A DNA stretch of 64,000 nt from Chromobacterium amazonense (GTDB lineage: Bacteria; Pseudomonadota; Gammaproteobacteria; Burkholderiales; Chromobacteriaceae). A program made the position numbers and the translations under genes. The DNA is taken from assembly GCF_001855565.1 (NCBI RefSeq), contig NZ_MKCR01000003.1:124001-188000 (forward strand), given 5' to 3'. Of this stretch, positions 16,804-28,803 are shown piece after piece; positions within the stretch are counted from its first letter, which is position 1; each line of letters opens with the position of its first letter. The notes beneath the pieces are model-generated. The model had not been told where the DNA came from, did not search any database, and worked only from the letters and a program-made list of their open reading frames with translations.

Positions 16804-19800
16804 TCATTTCCCATCATCCACGACTTTGAACGGCGGATTCGGCAGCATGCCGAACACCTCAGGCGCATACATCGCCTCGACGCGTGTCGGCGGCAGCTTG
16901 AAGACGCCCGGGTTGTTCAGGCGCATGGTGTATTCCACCTTCAGCTCGCCGCGCGGCACATAGCTGTAATAAGCGCGGTAGCCGGCGAAGCGGCGTTCGA
17001 TGTAGTCGGCGTAGTCGCCGCCGTTGCCGGACTTGGCGTCGATGGCGGAGTCGCGGCCCAGGCCGCTGCCTTGTATGGTGGCGCCGGCCGGGATCGGGTC
17101 GTCCACCACCACCCAGCTCATATCGCTCTGCGCCTGGATCGTCAGCGTCACCTTGGCCACGTCGCCGGGCTGGTATTGGCCGTTCACCTTCTGACTTACC
17201 GGCGTCAACGTCTTCTTGATGCTGTAGCCGGCGTAGCGCGCGGTTTTCAGCGGGATGGCGGCTTCGGCCTGGATGGTGGCCCATGGCGAGCCGGAGCCGG
17301 CGTGCTTGAGCTGCAAGCTGCCGGCGGAAGACAGCCATGGCAGCAGGCCCAGTTGCTTGACGCCTTCCTGCGGCCAAGACAGGTTCAGGCTGGCCTTGCC
17401 GAGGACGGCGCGGGTCTGGCCCGTCACCGGCGCGGTTTCGAACTGGCGCGAGAACTGCGCGGTGGCCAGCGAGCCCCACAGGTTGGCGGTGGTGGTGCCC
17501 CAGTGGCCCTTCTGCTGGCGGGCGAGCAGGCCGGTCAGCAGGCGCGGCATGTCGGCCTGCCAGTCCGGCAGCTTGCGGGCGGCCAGCAGCAGCTTGGCGG
17601 CGTTGACGTCGCTGTTGCCCATCAGCCACCAGGCGTTGTCGTTGGCCTCCGTGCTGAAGCCCATCTTGGTGCCCTGATAGGTCAGGCGGGCGCGCAGCAG
17701 ATTGGAGGCCTCGGAAATGCGACCGGCGCGCTGCGGGATGTCCGCCGCGCGGTTCAGCAGAGACAGCCAGTCCACCAGCATCGCGGTGCCCATTTTCTGC
17801 GGGTTCAGGTCCAGCACGTCCAGCATCGCCGGGCGGAAGCGGCCGTAGCGCGACAGCGCGTCCATCGCAGCGAGGCGGCGCGCGTCGGCGTCCTGGCGGC
17901 TGCTGGGCAGGTCGCGCTTCAGCTTGCCTTCGACGAAGGCTGACAGGCCGTCCAGCATCTTGCCGCGCGGCGCTTCCGGGATCGTCATGCCGGCCTCGCT
18001 GGCGACGGACAGCAGATAGCTGGTCAGCACGTCGCTGCCGCGGTCCGGCGCGCCTTCGCCCAGGGGGAAGTAGGCGGCCAGGCCGTTGCCGTCCAGATAC
18101 AGCGGCAGTTCGCTCATCAGTTGGTCCCAGCGCTTGCGGTCGGACAGGCCGATGGCGATGGAGCTGCGCTGTTCCAGGCAGGCGTAGGGATAGTCCTCGA
18201 ACCAGCGGCGCACGCCGGGCAGGCTGTTGCCCAGCTTGGCCTGCAGGCTGACGCGGATGCCGCCGCGGCCCGGCAGCGCGCCCGGCGGCGGCGCCACCGG
18301 GATGGCCAGCTCGGGCGACACGCGTTGCAGCGTGGCTTGTTCCACCGTCACCGGCACCGCCGGGTCGATCTGTTGCTTGACCGCCAGCTTGTCGGCGGCC
18401 TTGCCGTCCACCTGCTGGGCGGCGAAGGTCCATTGGGCCTCTTTCAGGCCTTCCGGCACCGTCACGTTCCAGCTGACCAGCCGGGCCTCGCCCACCGGCA
18501 GGCTGACCTCCCTGGCCGGCAGCGCCGGGAAGCCGGACGCGGCGGCGGATACCTTGACCTTCAGCGGCTTTTCGCCGCCGTTGCGCACGGTGACGCCGGC
18601 CTGGAATTGGTCGCCCTCGCGCGCCAGCGGCGGAATGCCGGAGCTCAGCTGCAGGTCTTGCGTCACGTTGAAGCCGGCTTCGCCGGTGCCGAACATGTCA
18701 TTGCCGACATCGGCCACCGCCACCAGGCGGAAGCGGGTTAGGGCGTCGTTGATCGGCACCTTGATCCGGGCGCTGCCGTTGGCGTCCAGCTTCACGCCGG
18801 GCTGCCACAGCAGCAGGGTGTCCAGCAGCTCGCGCGTCGGCGCCTTGCCGCCGCCGCCGCCCGGCGGCAGCGATTTGCGGCCGTAATGGCGCTTGCCCAC
18901 GACTTCCAGTTGGGCGGTGGCGGTTTCCACGCCGTAGCTGTGGCGTTGGTACATCGCCTGCATCAGCTCCCAGCTATGGTTGGGCTGCAACTCCAGCAGC
19001 GCTTCGTCGACGGCGGCGAAGGCTACTTCGGTGCCGGCCGGCGCCGGTTTGCCGTTGGGCAGCTTGACCTTGACGGTGACTTCGGCGGTCTCGCGGATGC
19101 CGTAGCTCTTCTTGGCCGGCGTCACTTCGACGCTCAGCCGCTTGGCGGCGTCGCCAACTTGTATTTCGGCGATGCCGTATTTGAAGGCCGGGCGCGACAG
19201 GTCCACCATCGCGGTCGGCGGCGCGTAGTCGCCGCCTTCGTTCCAGTAGGCGTCCCACCATTCCGACGGGCTCTTCCAGCCCCAGGTGAAGAACGAGTAC
19301 CACGGCACGTCGCGCACGCGGCCGCGCACGGCCAGCACCGACACGTAGACGTTGGGCGTCCAGTCGGGGCCGATTTTCAGCTCTACCGTCGGGTCCTTGC
19401 CTTCCAGTTCCACCACGCGGGTTTCCAGAATGCCCTCGCGCTCGATGGCCAGCCAGGCGGTGACCTTGCGGAAGGGCATGCGCACCTGGAAGCGGGCGGT
19501 TTCGCCGGGCAGGTAGCTGGTTTTCTCCGGCAGGATGTCGATGCGGTCGTTGTTGTCGACGTCGAACCACAGCTCGTCGTGCTTGCTCACCCAAACCGAT
19601 TGCGCGGCCTGGGCGACGTTGCCCTGGTCATCCTTGGCCTCCGCGATCAGCTCCATGTCGCCAGCGTCCTTGAGATTGATGTCGCAGAACACCAGGCCGC
19701 GGGCGTCGGTGGCGCCGCTGCACACCTTGCCCTTGTCGTCGGTTTCCTCGTTGTGGTCCCAGGCGTAAAAGCCGCCGACCAGCCGCTTGCGGCTGGACAG

Positions 19801-22485
19801 ATAGCGGTGCTCGCGCAGCGTGACCTTGACGTCCTTGTTGGCGATGGGCTTGCCGGCGGTGTCTAGCACCACAGCCTTCAGCTGCAGCGCGCGGCCGGCG
19901 GTGATCCAGCTGTCCACGCTGACGCCCACCTGCAGCGCCGCCGGCCACAGCGGGATGCGGCGGGTGATGGTCTGGGTTTCGCCGTTGGGGTCGCGGTAGG
20001 CGGCTTCGGTCGCCAGGTCGTAGCGGCGGTCCAGCCTGGGCAGCTTGTCGACGGCCACCTTGCCGTTGCCGTTGGCGTCCAGCTTCAGCGCAGCCTTGTC
20101 CAGCACCACCTTGCCGTCCAGCGAGCCCTCGCTGTTTTCGCGGCTGCGCTGCGGCGGCGAGAAGCTGAAGCCGTCGTAGGCCTTGATGCGGGTGTAGGCG
20201 TCGGCCAGCATCGCGCTGACTTCCACCGGCCAGTCCTTGGCCGGACCGCCGTTGCCCCAGGACATCGACACGTTCAGCGGCACCTGCTTGGCGCCGATGT
20301 TGGCGCCCTTGGCGGTGAAGATGCGGCCAGTCATCACCGGCAGACGGAATTCCTCGACGCGGAAACTGCCGCTGCGCAGCGAGTAGCCGTCCAGCTCGGG
20401 ACTGGACGGCTTGGCCTTGTCGTCCGGGCCGCGGGCGCCTTTGCGTTCCAGGTACAGCGTGTATTCGCCGAGCTTGGCTTCTTTCGGCAGCGCGAAACTG
20501 CTTTCGGCGTAGCGGCCGTTGCGCCAGGTCAGCGGCAGATTGACTTCATCGCCGCTGCCGTCGTGGACGATGCGCAGCTGTTGCGGCAGCTGGTTGGGCT
20601 TCAGCTGGGCCAGGCCCTTGCCGGCCTGCACCCGCAGCAGATGCTTCATCGACACCGTTTCGCCGGCGCGGAACAGCGGGCGGTCCAGGATGGTGTGGGC
20701 CAGGATGGATGGGCTGTCGTTCCATTGCGTGGGGAAGGGGAAGCGCCAGGATTCGATGCCGCGGTTCCAGCCGGAACGGACGAAGGACACGTCCTCGTTG
20801 CCCTGCGCATCCTTGGCGCGCGCGGTGACGAACAGGCCGGACAGCTCTTCGTCGGACGAGCATTCGCCGCCGTTCAGCTGCTTGCCGATGCTGGCGATGC
20901 CGTTCTTGTCGGTCTTGCCGGACCACAGCGCCTCGCCCTTGCAGTCGTAGACGCTGATTTTGGCGTCCGGCACCGGCTTGCCCTTGTCCAGCGTGGTGAC
21001 CCACACCGAGGCGTTCTCGCTGGATCGCTTCAGGTGCACCGCCATATTGGTGACGAGGGCGGCGGTGCGCACATACATCGGCTTGTCGGCGCCCAGCAGC
21101 GACTTGCCCAGCAGGCGGGACGACACTTCCACCACGTAGAGGCCGGGCTTGGGCAGCGGAATGCCCACCACCTCGAATGGCCATTTGCCGTTCTTGTCCG
21201 GCTGCGCCGGCAGTTTCAGCGGCGCGGCGTCGCGGTTCTTATTCAATAGCGACACGCGACGGCTTTCTATCGTCTTGTCCTTGCCGGCAGGCAGATAGCT
21301 TTCATGGTAGCGTTGCACCTTGGCCAGCCAGCTCATGATGTCCGCGTCGCGAGAGAGCCGCAGCGCCTGGCCGCCCAGTTGCACGGCCTTGATGCCCAGG
21401 TTCGGCTCCACGCCGCGCAGGGTGATCGGCAGCGCGGCGTCCGCGCCGGATTCGATGATGCCGAACGGCGCGGCGGCGAACTTGGCCAGCGGCGGATAAT
21501 CGCCGAGCTTGATCGCCAGCGGGAAGCGGCCGGCGTTGAGCAGCGGCCGGCCGATTTCGTCGCGGAAGTCCTTGGGCAAGGTCAGCGTCAGCGTTTTCAG
21601 CGGCGGGAAGGGCGGCGCGAAGCGGATGCTGTCCACCGGCTCGCCCTTGCCGCTCTCTTGCGCCAGCGGCGCGCGCTCGGCGCCGCCGCCGGACAGCCGC
21701 ACGGCCATGGCCAGCTTTTCCGGAACCGGCGAGCTGAAGTTCAGCTCGATGGCCTTGAACGGGATGCAAGGGCCTTTGGCGTTTTCGCGCTGGCAGCGCA
21801 TGCCGGCGCTGAAGGCTGGGCGGACCTGAAAGTCCAGTTTGTCCGGCTTGCCGGCGCCGCGAAGATGGATCAGAGACAGTTTGCTGTCCGGCGCCAGGCG
21901 TTGGCCGCAGCGCACGGTCAGGATGCGCGCCGCGTCTTTTTCCAGTTTCAGGTGCTTGAGCAGCGCTGCGCGGTCCGGCGCGGAAAGCGGCCGAGCCGGG
22001 ATGCGTTCCGGCAGGCTGGAGGATTGGCAGTACAGCGAGGACGGCTGCGCATCGGGCGCGTTGAAGCGCAGCACAAAAGCCTGGTCTTCTTCAATGCGTC
22101 CGTTGTCCGGCCAGCTTTGGTTGATGACCGCTGGCCCGGTGAAGAAGCGGAAGGCCGGCCCGCTGACGGGATCGCCTCGCTGATCCTTGAGGCCGGGTTT
22201 CAGCGAGAAACGGCAGTCGGTATTGGCGGGCGGGGTTTCCGGGAGGTCCAGCGCCCAGGTCTTGTCGTCTACCCAGTGGCCTTTGCCTCTCAGGCCGCAG
22301 CTCCAGGCAAACGGCGCCGGCGCCGCGCTATTGCCCAGCGCGATCATGCTGGAAGAAAAGGTGGCCCGGATCTGGCTGACTTCCTTCACTTCGCCCTGCG
22401 GACTGAAAGTGACGACGCCGGCAGCCGCGCCGACGGCATGGATGAAAAGGGCGACGGTCAGCGCGGCGCGCGCGAGTATTTTCAT
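16804..22485 (-). CDS. Bacterial alpha-2-macroglobulin (YfhM-type protease trap)
   Basis: A 1,893-residue protein with the size and order of bacterial alpha-2-macroglobulins: N-terminal MG domains, a bait region (the LPPGGGGGKAP stretch near residue 1220 is a likely exposed linker), and a thioester domain with YACLEQ at C1436-Q1439, the reactive thioester. These proteins trap attacking proteases in the periplasm. The start at 22485 gives a clean signal peptide (ILARAALTVALFIHAVGAAAG). There is no lipobox cysteine, so unlike E. coli YfhM it is predicted to be soluble. It lies two genes upstream of pbpC on the same strand, matching the known functional pairing with PBP1C. Confidence 0.93.
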   Translation of the reverse strand: MKILARAALTVALFIHAVGAAAGVVTFSPQGEVKEVSQIRATFSSSMIALGNSAAPAPFAWSCGLRGKGHWVDDKTWALDLPETPPANTDCRFSLKPGLKDQRGDPVSGPAFRFFTGPAVINQSWPDNGRIEEDQAFVLRFNAPDAQPSSLYCQSSSLPERIPARPLSAPDRAALLKHLKLEKDAARILTVRCGQRLAPDSKLSLIHLRGAGKPDKLDFQVRPAFSAGMRCQRENAKGPCIPFKAIELNFSSPVPEKLAMAVRLSGGGAERAPLAQESGKGEPVDSIRFAPPFPPLKTLTLTLPKDFRDEIGRPLLNAGRFPLAIKLGDYPPLAKFAAAPFGIIESGADAALPITLRGVEPNLGIKAVQLGGQALRLSRDADIMSWLAKVQRYHESYLPAGKDKTIESRRVSLLNKNRDAAPLKLPAQPDKNGKWPFEVVGIPLPKPGLYVVEVSSRLLGKSLLGADKPMYVRTAALVTNMAVHLKRSSENASVWVTTLDKGKPVPDAKISVYDCKGEALWSGKTDKNGIASIGKQLNGGECSSDEELSGLFVTARAKDAQGNEDVSFVRSGWNRGIESWRFPFPTQWNDSPSILAHTILDRPLFRAGETVSMKHLLRVQAGKGLAQLKPNQLPQQLRIVHDGSGDEVNLPLTWRNGRYAESSFALPKEAKLGEYTLYLERKGARGPDDKAKPSSPELDGYSLRSGSFRVEEFRLPVMTGRIFTAKGANIGAKQVPLNVSMSWGNGGPAKDWPVEVSAMLADAYTRIKAYDGFSFSPPQRSRENSEGSLDGKVVLDKAALKLDANGNGKVAVDKLPRLDRRYDLATEAAYRDPNGETQTITRRIPLWPAALQVGVSVDSWITAGRALQLKAVVLDTAGKPIANKDVKVTLREHRYLSSRKRLVGGFYAWDHNEETDDKGKVCSGATDARGLVFCDINLKDAGDMELIAEAKDDQGNVAQAAQSVWVSKHDELWFDVDNNDRIDILPEKTSYLPGETARFQVRMPFRKVTAWLAIEREGILETRVVELEGKDPTVELKIGPDWTPNVYVSVLAVRGRVRDVPWYSFFTWGWKSPSEWWDAYWNEGGDYAPPTAMVDLSRPAFKYGIAEIQVGDAAKRLSVEVTPAKKSYGIRETAEVTVKVKLPNGKPAPAGTEVAFAAVDEALLELQPNHSWELMQAMYQRHSYGVETATAQLEVVGKRHYGRKSLPPGGGGGKAPTRELLDTLLLWQPGVKLDANGSARIKVPINDALTRFRLVAVADVGNDMFGTGEAGFNVTQDLQLSSGIPPLAREGDQFQAGVTVRNGGEKPLKVKVSAAASGFPALPAREVSLPVGEARLVSWNVTVPEGLKEAQWTFAAQQVDGKAADKLAVKQQIDPAVPVTVEQATLQRVSPELAIPVAPPPGALPGRGGIRVSLQAKLGNSLPGVRRWFEDYPYACLEQRSSIAIGLSDRKRWDQLMSELPLYLDGNGLAAYFPLGEGAPDRGSDVLTSYLLSVASEAGMTIPEAPRGKMLDGLSAFVEGKLKRDLPSSRQDADARRLAAMDALSRYGRFRPAMLDVLDLNPQKMGTAMLVDWLSLLNRAADIPQRAGRISEASNLLRARLTYQGTKMGFSTEANDNAWWLMGNSDVNAAKLLLAARKLPDWQADMPRLLTGLLARQQKGHWGTTTANLWGSLATAQFSRQFETAPVTGQTRAVLGKASLNLSWPQEGVKQLGLLPWLSSAGSLQLKHAGSGSPWATIQAEAAIPLKTARYAGYSIKKTLTPVSQKVNGQYQPGDVAKVTLTIQAQSDMSWVVVDDPIPAGATIQGSGLGRDSAIDAKSGNGGDYADYIERRFAGYRAYYSYVPRGELKVEYTMRLNNPGVFKLPPTRVEAMYAPEVFGMLPNPPFKVVDDGK

Positions 22486-22898
22486 GGCCTGAGCTTTCAA
22501 GATGGGCGGCGGAGACATTGCCCGCCGAGTATTGTTGCCATTCCTTAAGAATATTTTTACCGATGAAAATGGCAATCTGCATGCCTGCCCATGATATCAG
22601 ACGCTGCCGGCCATCGCGCAGCGCTAGAAAAATCCCTTGCAATATCAATCGGCAACCGCAAAACATTGCTTGGCGGAAAGAATCCCAGTCCTGCGCGTTA
22701 AAGGCCAATCCGGGCAGGCTCTGCCCGTGAAGCAGCAGACAAGCCCGCGACGCGTGATATACTGTCCGTTTCGTTGGGTGCGTGGTGTAACTCCACGCAG
22801 CGCCCGAGTCCACGCTTGCCGGCCGCGCCGGAAGCGAGCTTGGCTGGGCGTCGTACCGTCCCAGATGACTACAACCTGTCACACTCTAAGGAATCAAC
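22486..22898. other. 413-bp divergent promoter region and structured tig leader
   Basis: The gap lies between the divergent alpha-2-macroglobulin and tig genes and has no supported gene. The tig half holds an extended -10 promoter at 22755 and a roughly 130-base leader. In that leader GCGTGG (22779-22784) and CCACGC (22793-22798) form a hairpin inside GGG/CCC flanks, and a second GC-rich hairpin lies around 22815-22840. The left half (22500-22640) is A/T-richer and presumably holds the minus-strand promoter. Confidence 0.5.
22755..22763 (+). promoter_or_regulatory. Extended -10 promoter of the tig operon
   Basis: TGATATACT carries the TG-N extension directly before TATACT (22758-22763). No convincing -35 hexamer is seen, as is typical of extended -10 promoters. 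It is 136 bases before the tig ATG. Confidence 0.6.
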
Positions 22899-24206
22899 AT
22901 GCAAGTACAGCTGGAAACTCTGAGCAATCTTGAGCGCCGCATGAACATCGCCCTGCCGATGGCCGCCATCGAAACGCAAGTGGCCGAACGCCTGAAGCGC
23001 GTGGCTCGCGGCGCCAAGATCCAAGGTTTCCGCCCGGGCAAGGCTCCGCTGAAGATCGTGGAAATGAACTACGGCGCCCAGGTGCGTGAAGAAGTGATGG
23101 GTGAGCAGGTGCAGCAAGGCTTCTACCAAGCCGTGACCGAGCAGAAACTGCGCGTGGCCGGCTATCCGCGCTTCGAGCCGGTTGCCGCTGGCGAAGACAA
23201 GGAAAACTTCAAGTTCGCCGCCACTTTTGAAGTCTACCCGGAAGTGAAGGTAGGCGAGCTGGCCGGCAAGGAAATCGAAAAGCCGACCGTCACCGTGGGC
23301 GATGCCGAAATCGAAAAGACCATCGACATCCTGCGCAAGCAGCGCACCCGCTTCAACCGCGTAGAGCGTGAAGCCGCCAACGGCGACCGCGTGATCATCG
23401 ACTTCAAGGGCGTCATCGATGGCGTGGCCTTCGAAGGCGGCTCCGCCGAGAACTTCCCGTTCGTGCTGGGCCAAGGCCAGATGCTGGCCGAGTTCGAAGC
23501 CGGCGTGATCGGCGCCAAGGAAGGCGACATCAAGAGCGTGGAAGTGAGCTTCCCGGCTGACTACCACGGCAAGGACGTGGCTGGCAAAACCGCCGTGTTC
23601 GAAATCCTGGTGAAGAACGTCGCCGAAGCCGTGCTGCCGGAAGTGGACGCCGACTTCGCCAAAGCGCTGGGCATCGCCGAAGGCGACGTGGAAAAGATGC
23701 GCGCCGAAATCCGCAAGAACGTCGAGCGCGAAGTGAAGCGCCGTCTGCAGGCTCGCACCAAGGAAAACGTGATGCAGGCCCTGATCGACGCGACCGAAAT
23801 CGAGCTGCCCAAGGCGCTGGTGAGCCTGGAAATCGGCCGACTGGTCGAGCAGGCCCGTCGCGACATGCAACAGCGCGGCATGAACGTCAAGGATATGCCG
23901 TTCCCGCCGGAACTGTTCGCCGCCCAGGCCGAGCGTCGCGTCAAGCTGGGCCTGATCCTGTCCGAAATGGTGGAAGCCAACAAGCTGGAAGCCAAGCCGG
24001 AGCAAGTTCGCGCCATGATCACCGAGTTCGCCGACAGCTACGAGCAGCCGGAAGACGTGCTGGCCTGGTACTATGAGAGCGCAGACCGCCTGGAAGGCCC
24101 GACTTCCATGGTTCTGGAAGACAACGTGGTTGAATTTGTGCTGTCTCAGGCCAATGTAGTATCGAAGGAGCTGTCCTTCGACGAACTGATGGGCAGCCAA
24201 GCCTGA
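22899..24206 (+). CDS. tig: Trigger factor
   Basis: A 435-residue ribosome-associated chaperone with peptidyl-prolyl isomerase activity, acting on nascent chains at the exit tunnel. The ribosome-binding signature GFRPGKAP is at residues 43-50, the FKBP-like PPIase domain spans about 150-245 ([20 protein letters not shown]) and the C-terminal chaperone arms fill the rest. Length matches E. coli (432). It is followed by clpP only 19 bases on, and clpX 16 bases after that, the standard tig-clpP-clpX order. The codon usage is strongly biased, consistent with high expression. Confidence 0.98.
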   Translation: MQVQLETLSNLERRMNIALPMAAIETQVAERLKRVARGAKIQGFRPGKAPLKIVEMNYGAQVREEVMGEQVQQGFYQAVTEQKLRVAGYPRFEPVAAGEDKENFKFAATFEVYPEVKVGELAGKEIEKPTVTVGDAEIEKTIDILRKQRTRFNRVEREAANGDRVIIDFKGVIDGVAFEGGSAENFPFVLGQGQMLAEFEAGVIGAKEGDIKSVEVSFPADYHGKDVAGKTAVFEILVKNVAEAVLPEVDADFAKALGIAEGDVEKMRAEIRKNVEREVKRRLQARTKENVMQALIDATEIELPKALVSLEIGRLVEQARRDMQQRGMNVKDMPFPPELFAAQAERRVKLGLILSEMVEANKLEAKPEQVRAMITEFADSYEQPEDVLAWYYESADRLEGPTSMVLEDNVVEFVLSQANVVSKELSFDELMGSQA

Positions 24207-24225
24207 TAACCAAGTGGAGTGGCCG

Positions 24226-24858
24226 ATGAAATCAATGATGGAACCGCAAGGTCTGGGCCTGGTGCCCATGGTGGTGGAGCAGAGTGGTCGCGGCGAGCGC
24301 GCCTATGACATCTACTCGCGCCTCCTGAAAGAGCGTATCGTCTTCCTGGTCGGCCCCGTCACCGACGAGTCGGCCAACCTGGTTGTGGCGCAGATGCTGT
24401 TCCTGGAATCGGAGAATCCGGACAAGGACATTCACTTCTACATCAACTCGCCGGGCGGCTCCATTACCGCCGGCATGTCGATCTACGATACGATGAACTT
24501 CATCAAGCCGGATGTTTCCACCCTGTGCATCGGGCAGGCGGCCAGCATGGGCGCCTTCCTGCTTGCCGCGGGCACCCATGGCAAGCGTTTCGCGCTGGAA
24601 AACAGCCGGGTGATGATCCATCAGCCGCTGCTGTACGGCGGCGGCCTGTCCGGCCAGGTGACCGACATCGAGATCCATGCCCGCGAGCTGGTCAAGGTGA
24701 AGGCCAAAATGAACGAGTTGCTGGCCAAGCACTCCGGCCAGACGCTGGAACGCGTGCAGTCCGACACCGAACGCGACAATTTCATGTCGGCGGAAGAGGC
24801 TCGCGCCTACGGCATGATCGATAAAGTGCTGTCTTCCCGTCGGGATGTGACGGCCTAA
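24226..24858 (+). CDS. clpP: ATP-dependent Clp protease proteolytic subunit
   Basis: A 210-residue serine protease subunit that forms the double-heptamer ClpP chamber. The catalytic triad is visible: S107 in [10 protein letters not shown]132 in MIHQPL and D180 in SDTERD. I prefer the ATG at 24226 over the in-frame GTG at 24214, because the GGAG at 24217-24220 then serves as the ribosome-binding site. The first residues are expected to be a short propeptide. It is in an operon between tig and clpX. Confidence 0.97.
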   Translation: MKSMMEPQGLGLVPMVVEQSGRGERAYDIYSRLLKERIVFLVGPVTDESANLVVAQMLFLESENPDKDIHFYINSPGGSITAGMSIYDTMNFIKPDVSTLCIGQAASMGAFLLAAGTHGKRFALENSRVMIHQPLLYGGGLSGQVTDIEIHARELVKVKAKMNELLAKHSGQTLERVQSDTERDNFMSAEEARAYGMIDKVLSSRRDVTA

Positions 24859-24874
24859 GTAGTGGAATGGGCTA

Positions 24875-26155
<1,281 letters not shown>

Positions 26156-26175
26156 GGGCCTGGCCTGAATGACTG

Positions 26176-26199
26176 AACCGCCCGGCAGGGCGGTTTTTT
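26176..26199 (+). terminator. Intrinsic terminator of the tig-clpP-clpX operon
   Basis: A perfect 8-bp stem AACCGCCC (26176-26183) and GGGCGGTT (26188-26195) with a GGCA loop runs into TTTTTT. Confidence 0.95.
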
Positions 26200-26234
26200 A
26201 TTTGCCACCGTCGTAATCTGTTTTAGTATGGGGT

Positions 26235-26262
26235 GTTGATATTTTGGTATCGAGCCCCATTT
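26235..26262 (+). promoter_or_regulatory. Candidate sigma32 heat-shock promoter of lon
   Basis: GTTGATA (26235-26241) followed after 13 bases by CCCCAT (26255-26260) and TT matches the sigma32 consensus CTTGAAA-N11-16-CCCCATnT at 5 of 7 positions in the -35 and all six of the -10. It is 39 bases before the lon ATG and right after the clpX terminator, so lon should have its own heat-shock transcript. Confidence 0.72.
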
Positions 26263-26298
26263 CCCAAGCATTGTATTCCCAAGCTAAGGTTAGGTGAT

Positions 26299-28713
26299 AT
26301 GCCGCAACCCGCAGAAATCAGAGAAGAGACCACGCTGCCGCTGCTGCCCTTGCGCGATGTGGTGGTCTTCCCGCACATGGTCATCCCGCTGTTCGTCGGT
26401 CGAGCCAAGTCCATTCGCGCGCTGGAGCTGGCGATGGACGAGGGCAAGCAGATCCTGCTGGTGGCCCAGCGCTCGGCGTCCAAGGACGAACCGTCAGCCG
26501 AAGATCTATATAGCGTGGGCACCATCGCAGCGGTGCTGCAGATGCTCAAACTGCCCGACGGCACCGTCAAGGTGCTGGTCGAAGGCCGTCAGCGCGCCAC
26601 CATCAAGCAGGTGGGCGAGGAGGACGGCTGCTTCGTCGCAGAATTCACGCCGCTGTCCAGCGAGCTGGAGGAAACCAACGAGACCGAGGCGATGCGCCGC
26701 GCCCTGCTCGCCCAGTTCGAACAGTACGTCAAGCTGAACAAAAAGATCCCGCCGGAGGTGCTGAACTCGCTGGCTGGGATCGATCGCGCCGGCCGCATGG
26801 CCGACAGCATCATCGCCCACCTGCCGCTGAAGCTGGAGCAGAAGCAGGAAGTGCTGGAGATGTTCGATGTGCAGACCCGCCTCGAGCACCTGATGTCGCA
26901 GCTGGAAGGCGAAATCGACATCCTGCAGGTGGAGAAACGCATCCGCGGCCGCGTGAAGCGCCAGATGGAAAAGAGCCAGCGCGAGTACTACCTGAACGAG
27001 CAGGTCAAGGCCATCCAGAAAGAGCTGGGCGAAATGGACGAGGCCAGCGACCTGGACGAGCTGGAGCGCCGCATCAAAGTGGCCGGCATGAGCAAGGAAG
27101 GGCGCGAAAAAGCGCAGTCCGAGCTGAAAAAGCTGAAAATGATGTCGCCGATGTCGGCCGAGGCCACCGTGGTCCGCAACTACATCGACACGCTGCTCGA
27201 GCTGCCGTGGAAGAAGAAGACCAAGATCAGCAAAGACGTGGCCAAGGCCGAGGAAGTGCTGGATGAGGATCACTTCGGCCTGGAGAAGGTCAAGGAGCGC
27301 ATTCTGGAGTATCTGGCGGTGCAGCAGCGCGTCGATCGCCTGAAGGCGCCCATCCTTTGCCTGGTCGGTCCTCCGGGCGTCGGCAAGACCTCGCTGGGGC
27401 AGTCTTTGGCCCGCGCCACCAATCGCAAATTCGTGCGCATGGCGCTAGGCGGCGTGCGCGACGAATCCGAGATCCGTGGCCACCGCCGCACCTATATCGG
27501 CTCCATGCCGGGCAAGGTGTTGCAGAATATGTCCAAGGTCGGCGTCAAGAACCCGCTGTTCCTGTTGGACGAAGTGGACAAGATGGGCGCGGACTTCCGC
27601 GGCGATCCGTCCTCGGCGCTGCTGGAAGTGCTGGATCCGGAGCAGAACCACGCGTTTATCGACCATTACGCCGAAGTCGAGTTCGACCTGTCCGACGTGA
27701 TGTTCGTCGCCACCGCCAACTCGCTGAACATTCCGCCCGCCTTGCTGGATCGGATGGAAATCATCCGCTTGTCAGGCTACACAGAAGACGAGAAGGTCAA
27801 TATCGCGCTGAAGTACCTGCTGCCGAAGCAGATCGAGGCCAACGGCGTGCGCGAAGGCGAGTTGCTGGTGCAGGAGTCTGCCATCCGCGACATCGTGCGC
27901 TACTATACCCGTGAGGCCGGCGTGCGCAGTCTGGATCGCGAAATCGCCAAGATCTGCCGCAAGGTGGTGACGGGGGCCTTGCTCAAGCCGGGCAAGACTG
28001 GCAAGGTTACGGTGTCGGCCAAGAATCTGGACAAGTATCTGGGCGTGAAGCGTTTCGACTACGGCTTGGCCGAAGAGGAAAACCGCATCGGCCAAGTGAC
28101 CGGCCTGGCCTGGACCGAAGTGGGCGGCGAATTGCTGACCATCGAGGCGGTATCGCTGCCGGGTAAAGGCAGCATCGTGCGCACCGGCCAGCTGGGCGAG
28201 GTGATGCAGGAGTCGATTACGGCGGCGATGAGCGTAGTGCGCAGCAGGGCGCGCAGCCTGGGCGTCAAGCCGGACTTCTACGAGAAGTGCGACATGCACA
28301 TCCACGTGCCGGAAGGCGCGACGCCCAAGGATGGCCCAAGCGCGGGCATTGCGATGACGACGGCCATCGTTTCGGTGTTGACCGGCATTCCGGTGCGCGC
28401 CGATGTGGCGATGACGGGCGAAATCACGCTGCGCGGCGAGGTGCTGCCGATCGGCGGTTTGAAGGAGAAGTTGTTGGCGGCTCATCGCGGCGGCATTCGC
28501 CACGTGCTGATTCCCAAAGGCAACGAAAAAGACTTGGCGGAGATTCCGGCTAACATCAAGCAGAAGCTGGAAATCCACCCTGTCAAGTGGATTGACGAGG
28601 TTCTCGCGCTGGCATTGGAGCGTCAACCGGAAGAATTGTCGCAAGAGGAACAATCTGGCGAGATTCCCCCGGCACAGGACGCCAGCGGCGGACTCTCGGT
28701 TTTGAAGCATTAA
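26299..28713 (+). CDS. lon: ATP-dependent protease Lon
   Basis: An 804-residue AAA+ serine protease degrading misfolded and regulatory proteins. The LAN substrate domain ([23 protein letters not shown]) occupies about residues 10-205, a coiled coil follows, Walker A GPPGVGKT starts near residue 357, and the protease domain has the catalytic S681 in PKDGPSAG with the partner Lys in [13 protein letters not shown]. Start set at 26299 ([10 protein letters not shown]) because the upstream in-frame extension overlaps the promoter and is not conserved. The last about 25 residues are an acidic tail after the conserved end. Confidence 0.97.
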   Translation: MPQPAEIREETTLPLLPLRDVVVFPHMVIPLFVGRAKSIRALELAMDEGKQILLVAQRSASKDEPSAEDLYSVGTIAAVLQMLKLPDGTVKVLVEGRQRATIKQVGEEDGCFVAEFTPLSSELEETNETEAMRRALLAQFEQYVKLNKKIPPEVLNSLAGIDRAGRMADSIIAHLPLKLEQKQEVLEMFDVQTRLEHLMSQLEGEIDILQVEKRIRGRVKRQMEKSQREYYLNEQVKAIQKELGEMDEASDLDELERRIKVAGMSKEGREKAQSELKKLKMMSPMSAEATVVRNYIDTLLELPWKKKTKISKDVAKAEEVLDEDHFGLEKVKERILEYLAVQQRVDRLKAPILCLVGPPGVGKTSLGQSLARATNRKFVRMALGGVRDESEIRGHRRTYIGSMPGKVLQNMSKVGVKNPLFLLDEVDKMGADFRGDPSSALLEVLDPEQNHAFIDHYAEVEFDLSDVMFVATANSLNIPPALLDRMEIIRLSGYTEDEKVNIALKYLLPKQIEANGVREGELLVQESAIRDIVRYYTREAGVRSLDREIAKICRKVVTGALLKPGKTGKVTVSAKNLDKYLGVKRFDYGLAEEENRIGQVTGLAWTEVGGELLTIEAVSLPGKGSIVRTGQLGEVMQESITAAMSVVRSRARSLGVKPDFYEKCDMHIHVPEGATPKDGPSAGIAMTTAIVSVLTGIPVRADVAMTGEITLRGEVLPIGGLKEKLLAAHRGGIRHVLIPKGNEKDLAEIPANIKQKLEIHPVKWIDEVLALALERQPEELSQEEQSGEIPPAQDASGGLSVLKH

Positions 28714-28803
28714 GAATCATGACCTTAGCGAGGCTGTGAATATCCTCGGATTTCGCAACTTGCAAATGGACTTGCTGAATAGCAAAACACCCGTGGAAGC
28801 CGC

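Noticed and set aside
16859-18433. 524-codon open frame on the same strand as the alpha-2-macroglobulin gene
   Set aside because: A frame-shifted shadow of the macroglobulin coding sequence; Arg/Ala/Gly/Gln-rich.
22869-24269. Long open frame of 466 codons antisense to trigger factor
   Set aside because: It mirrors tig exactly and has His/Leu/Gln-rich composition typical of reverse-strand frames in GC-rich DNA; no ribosome-binding site.
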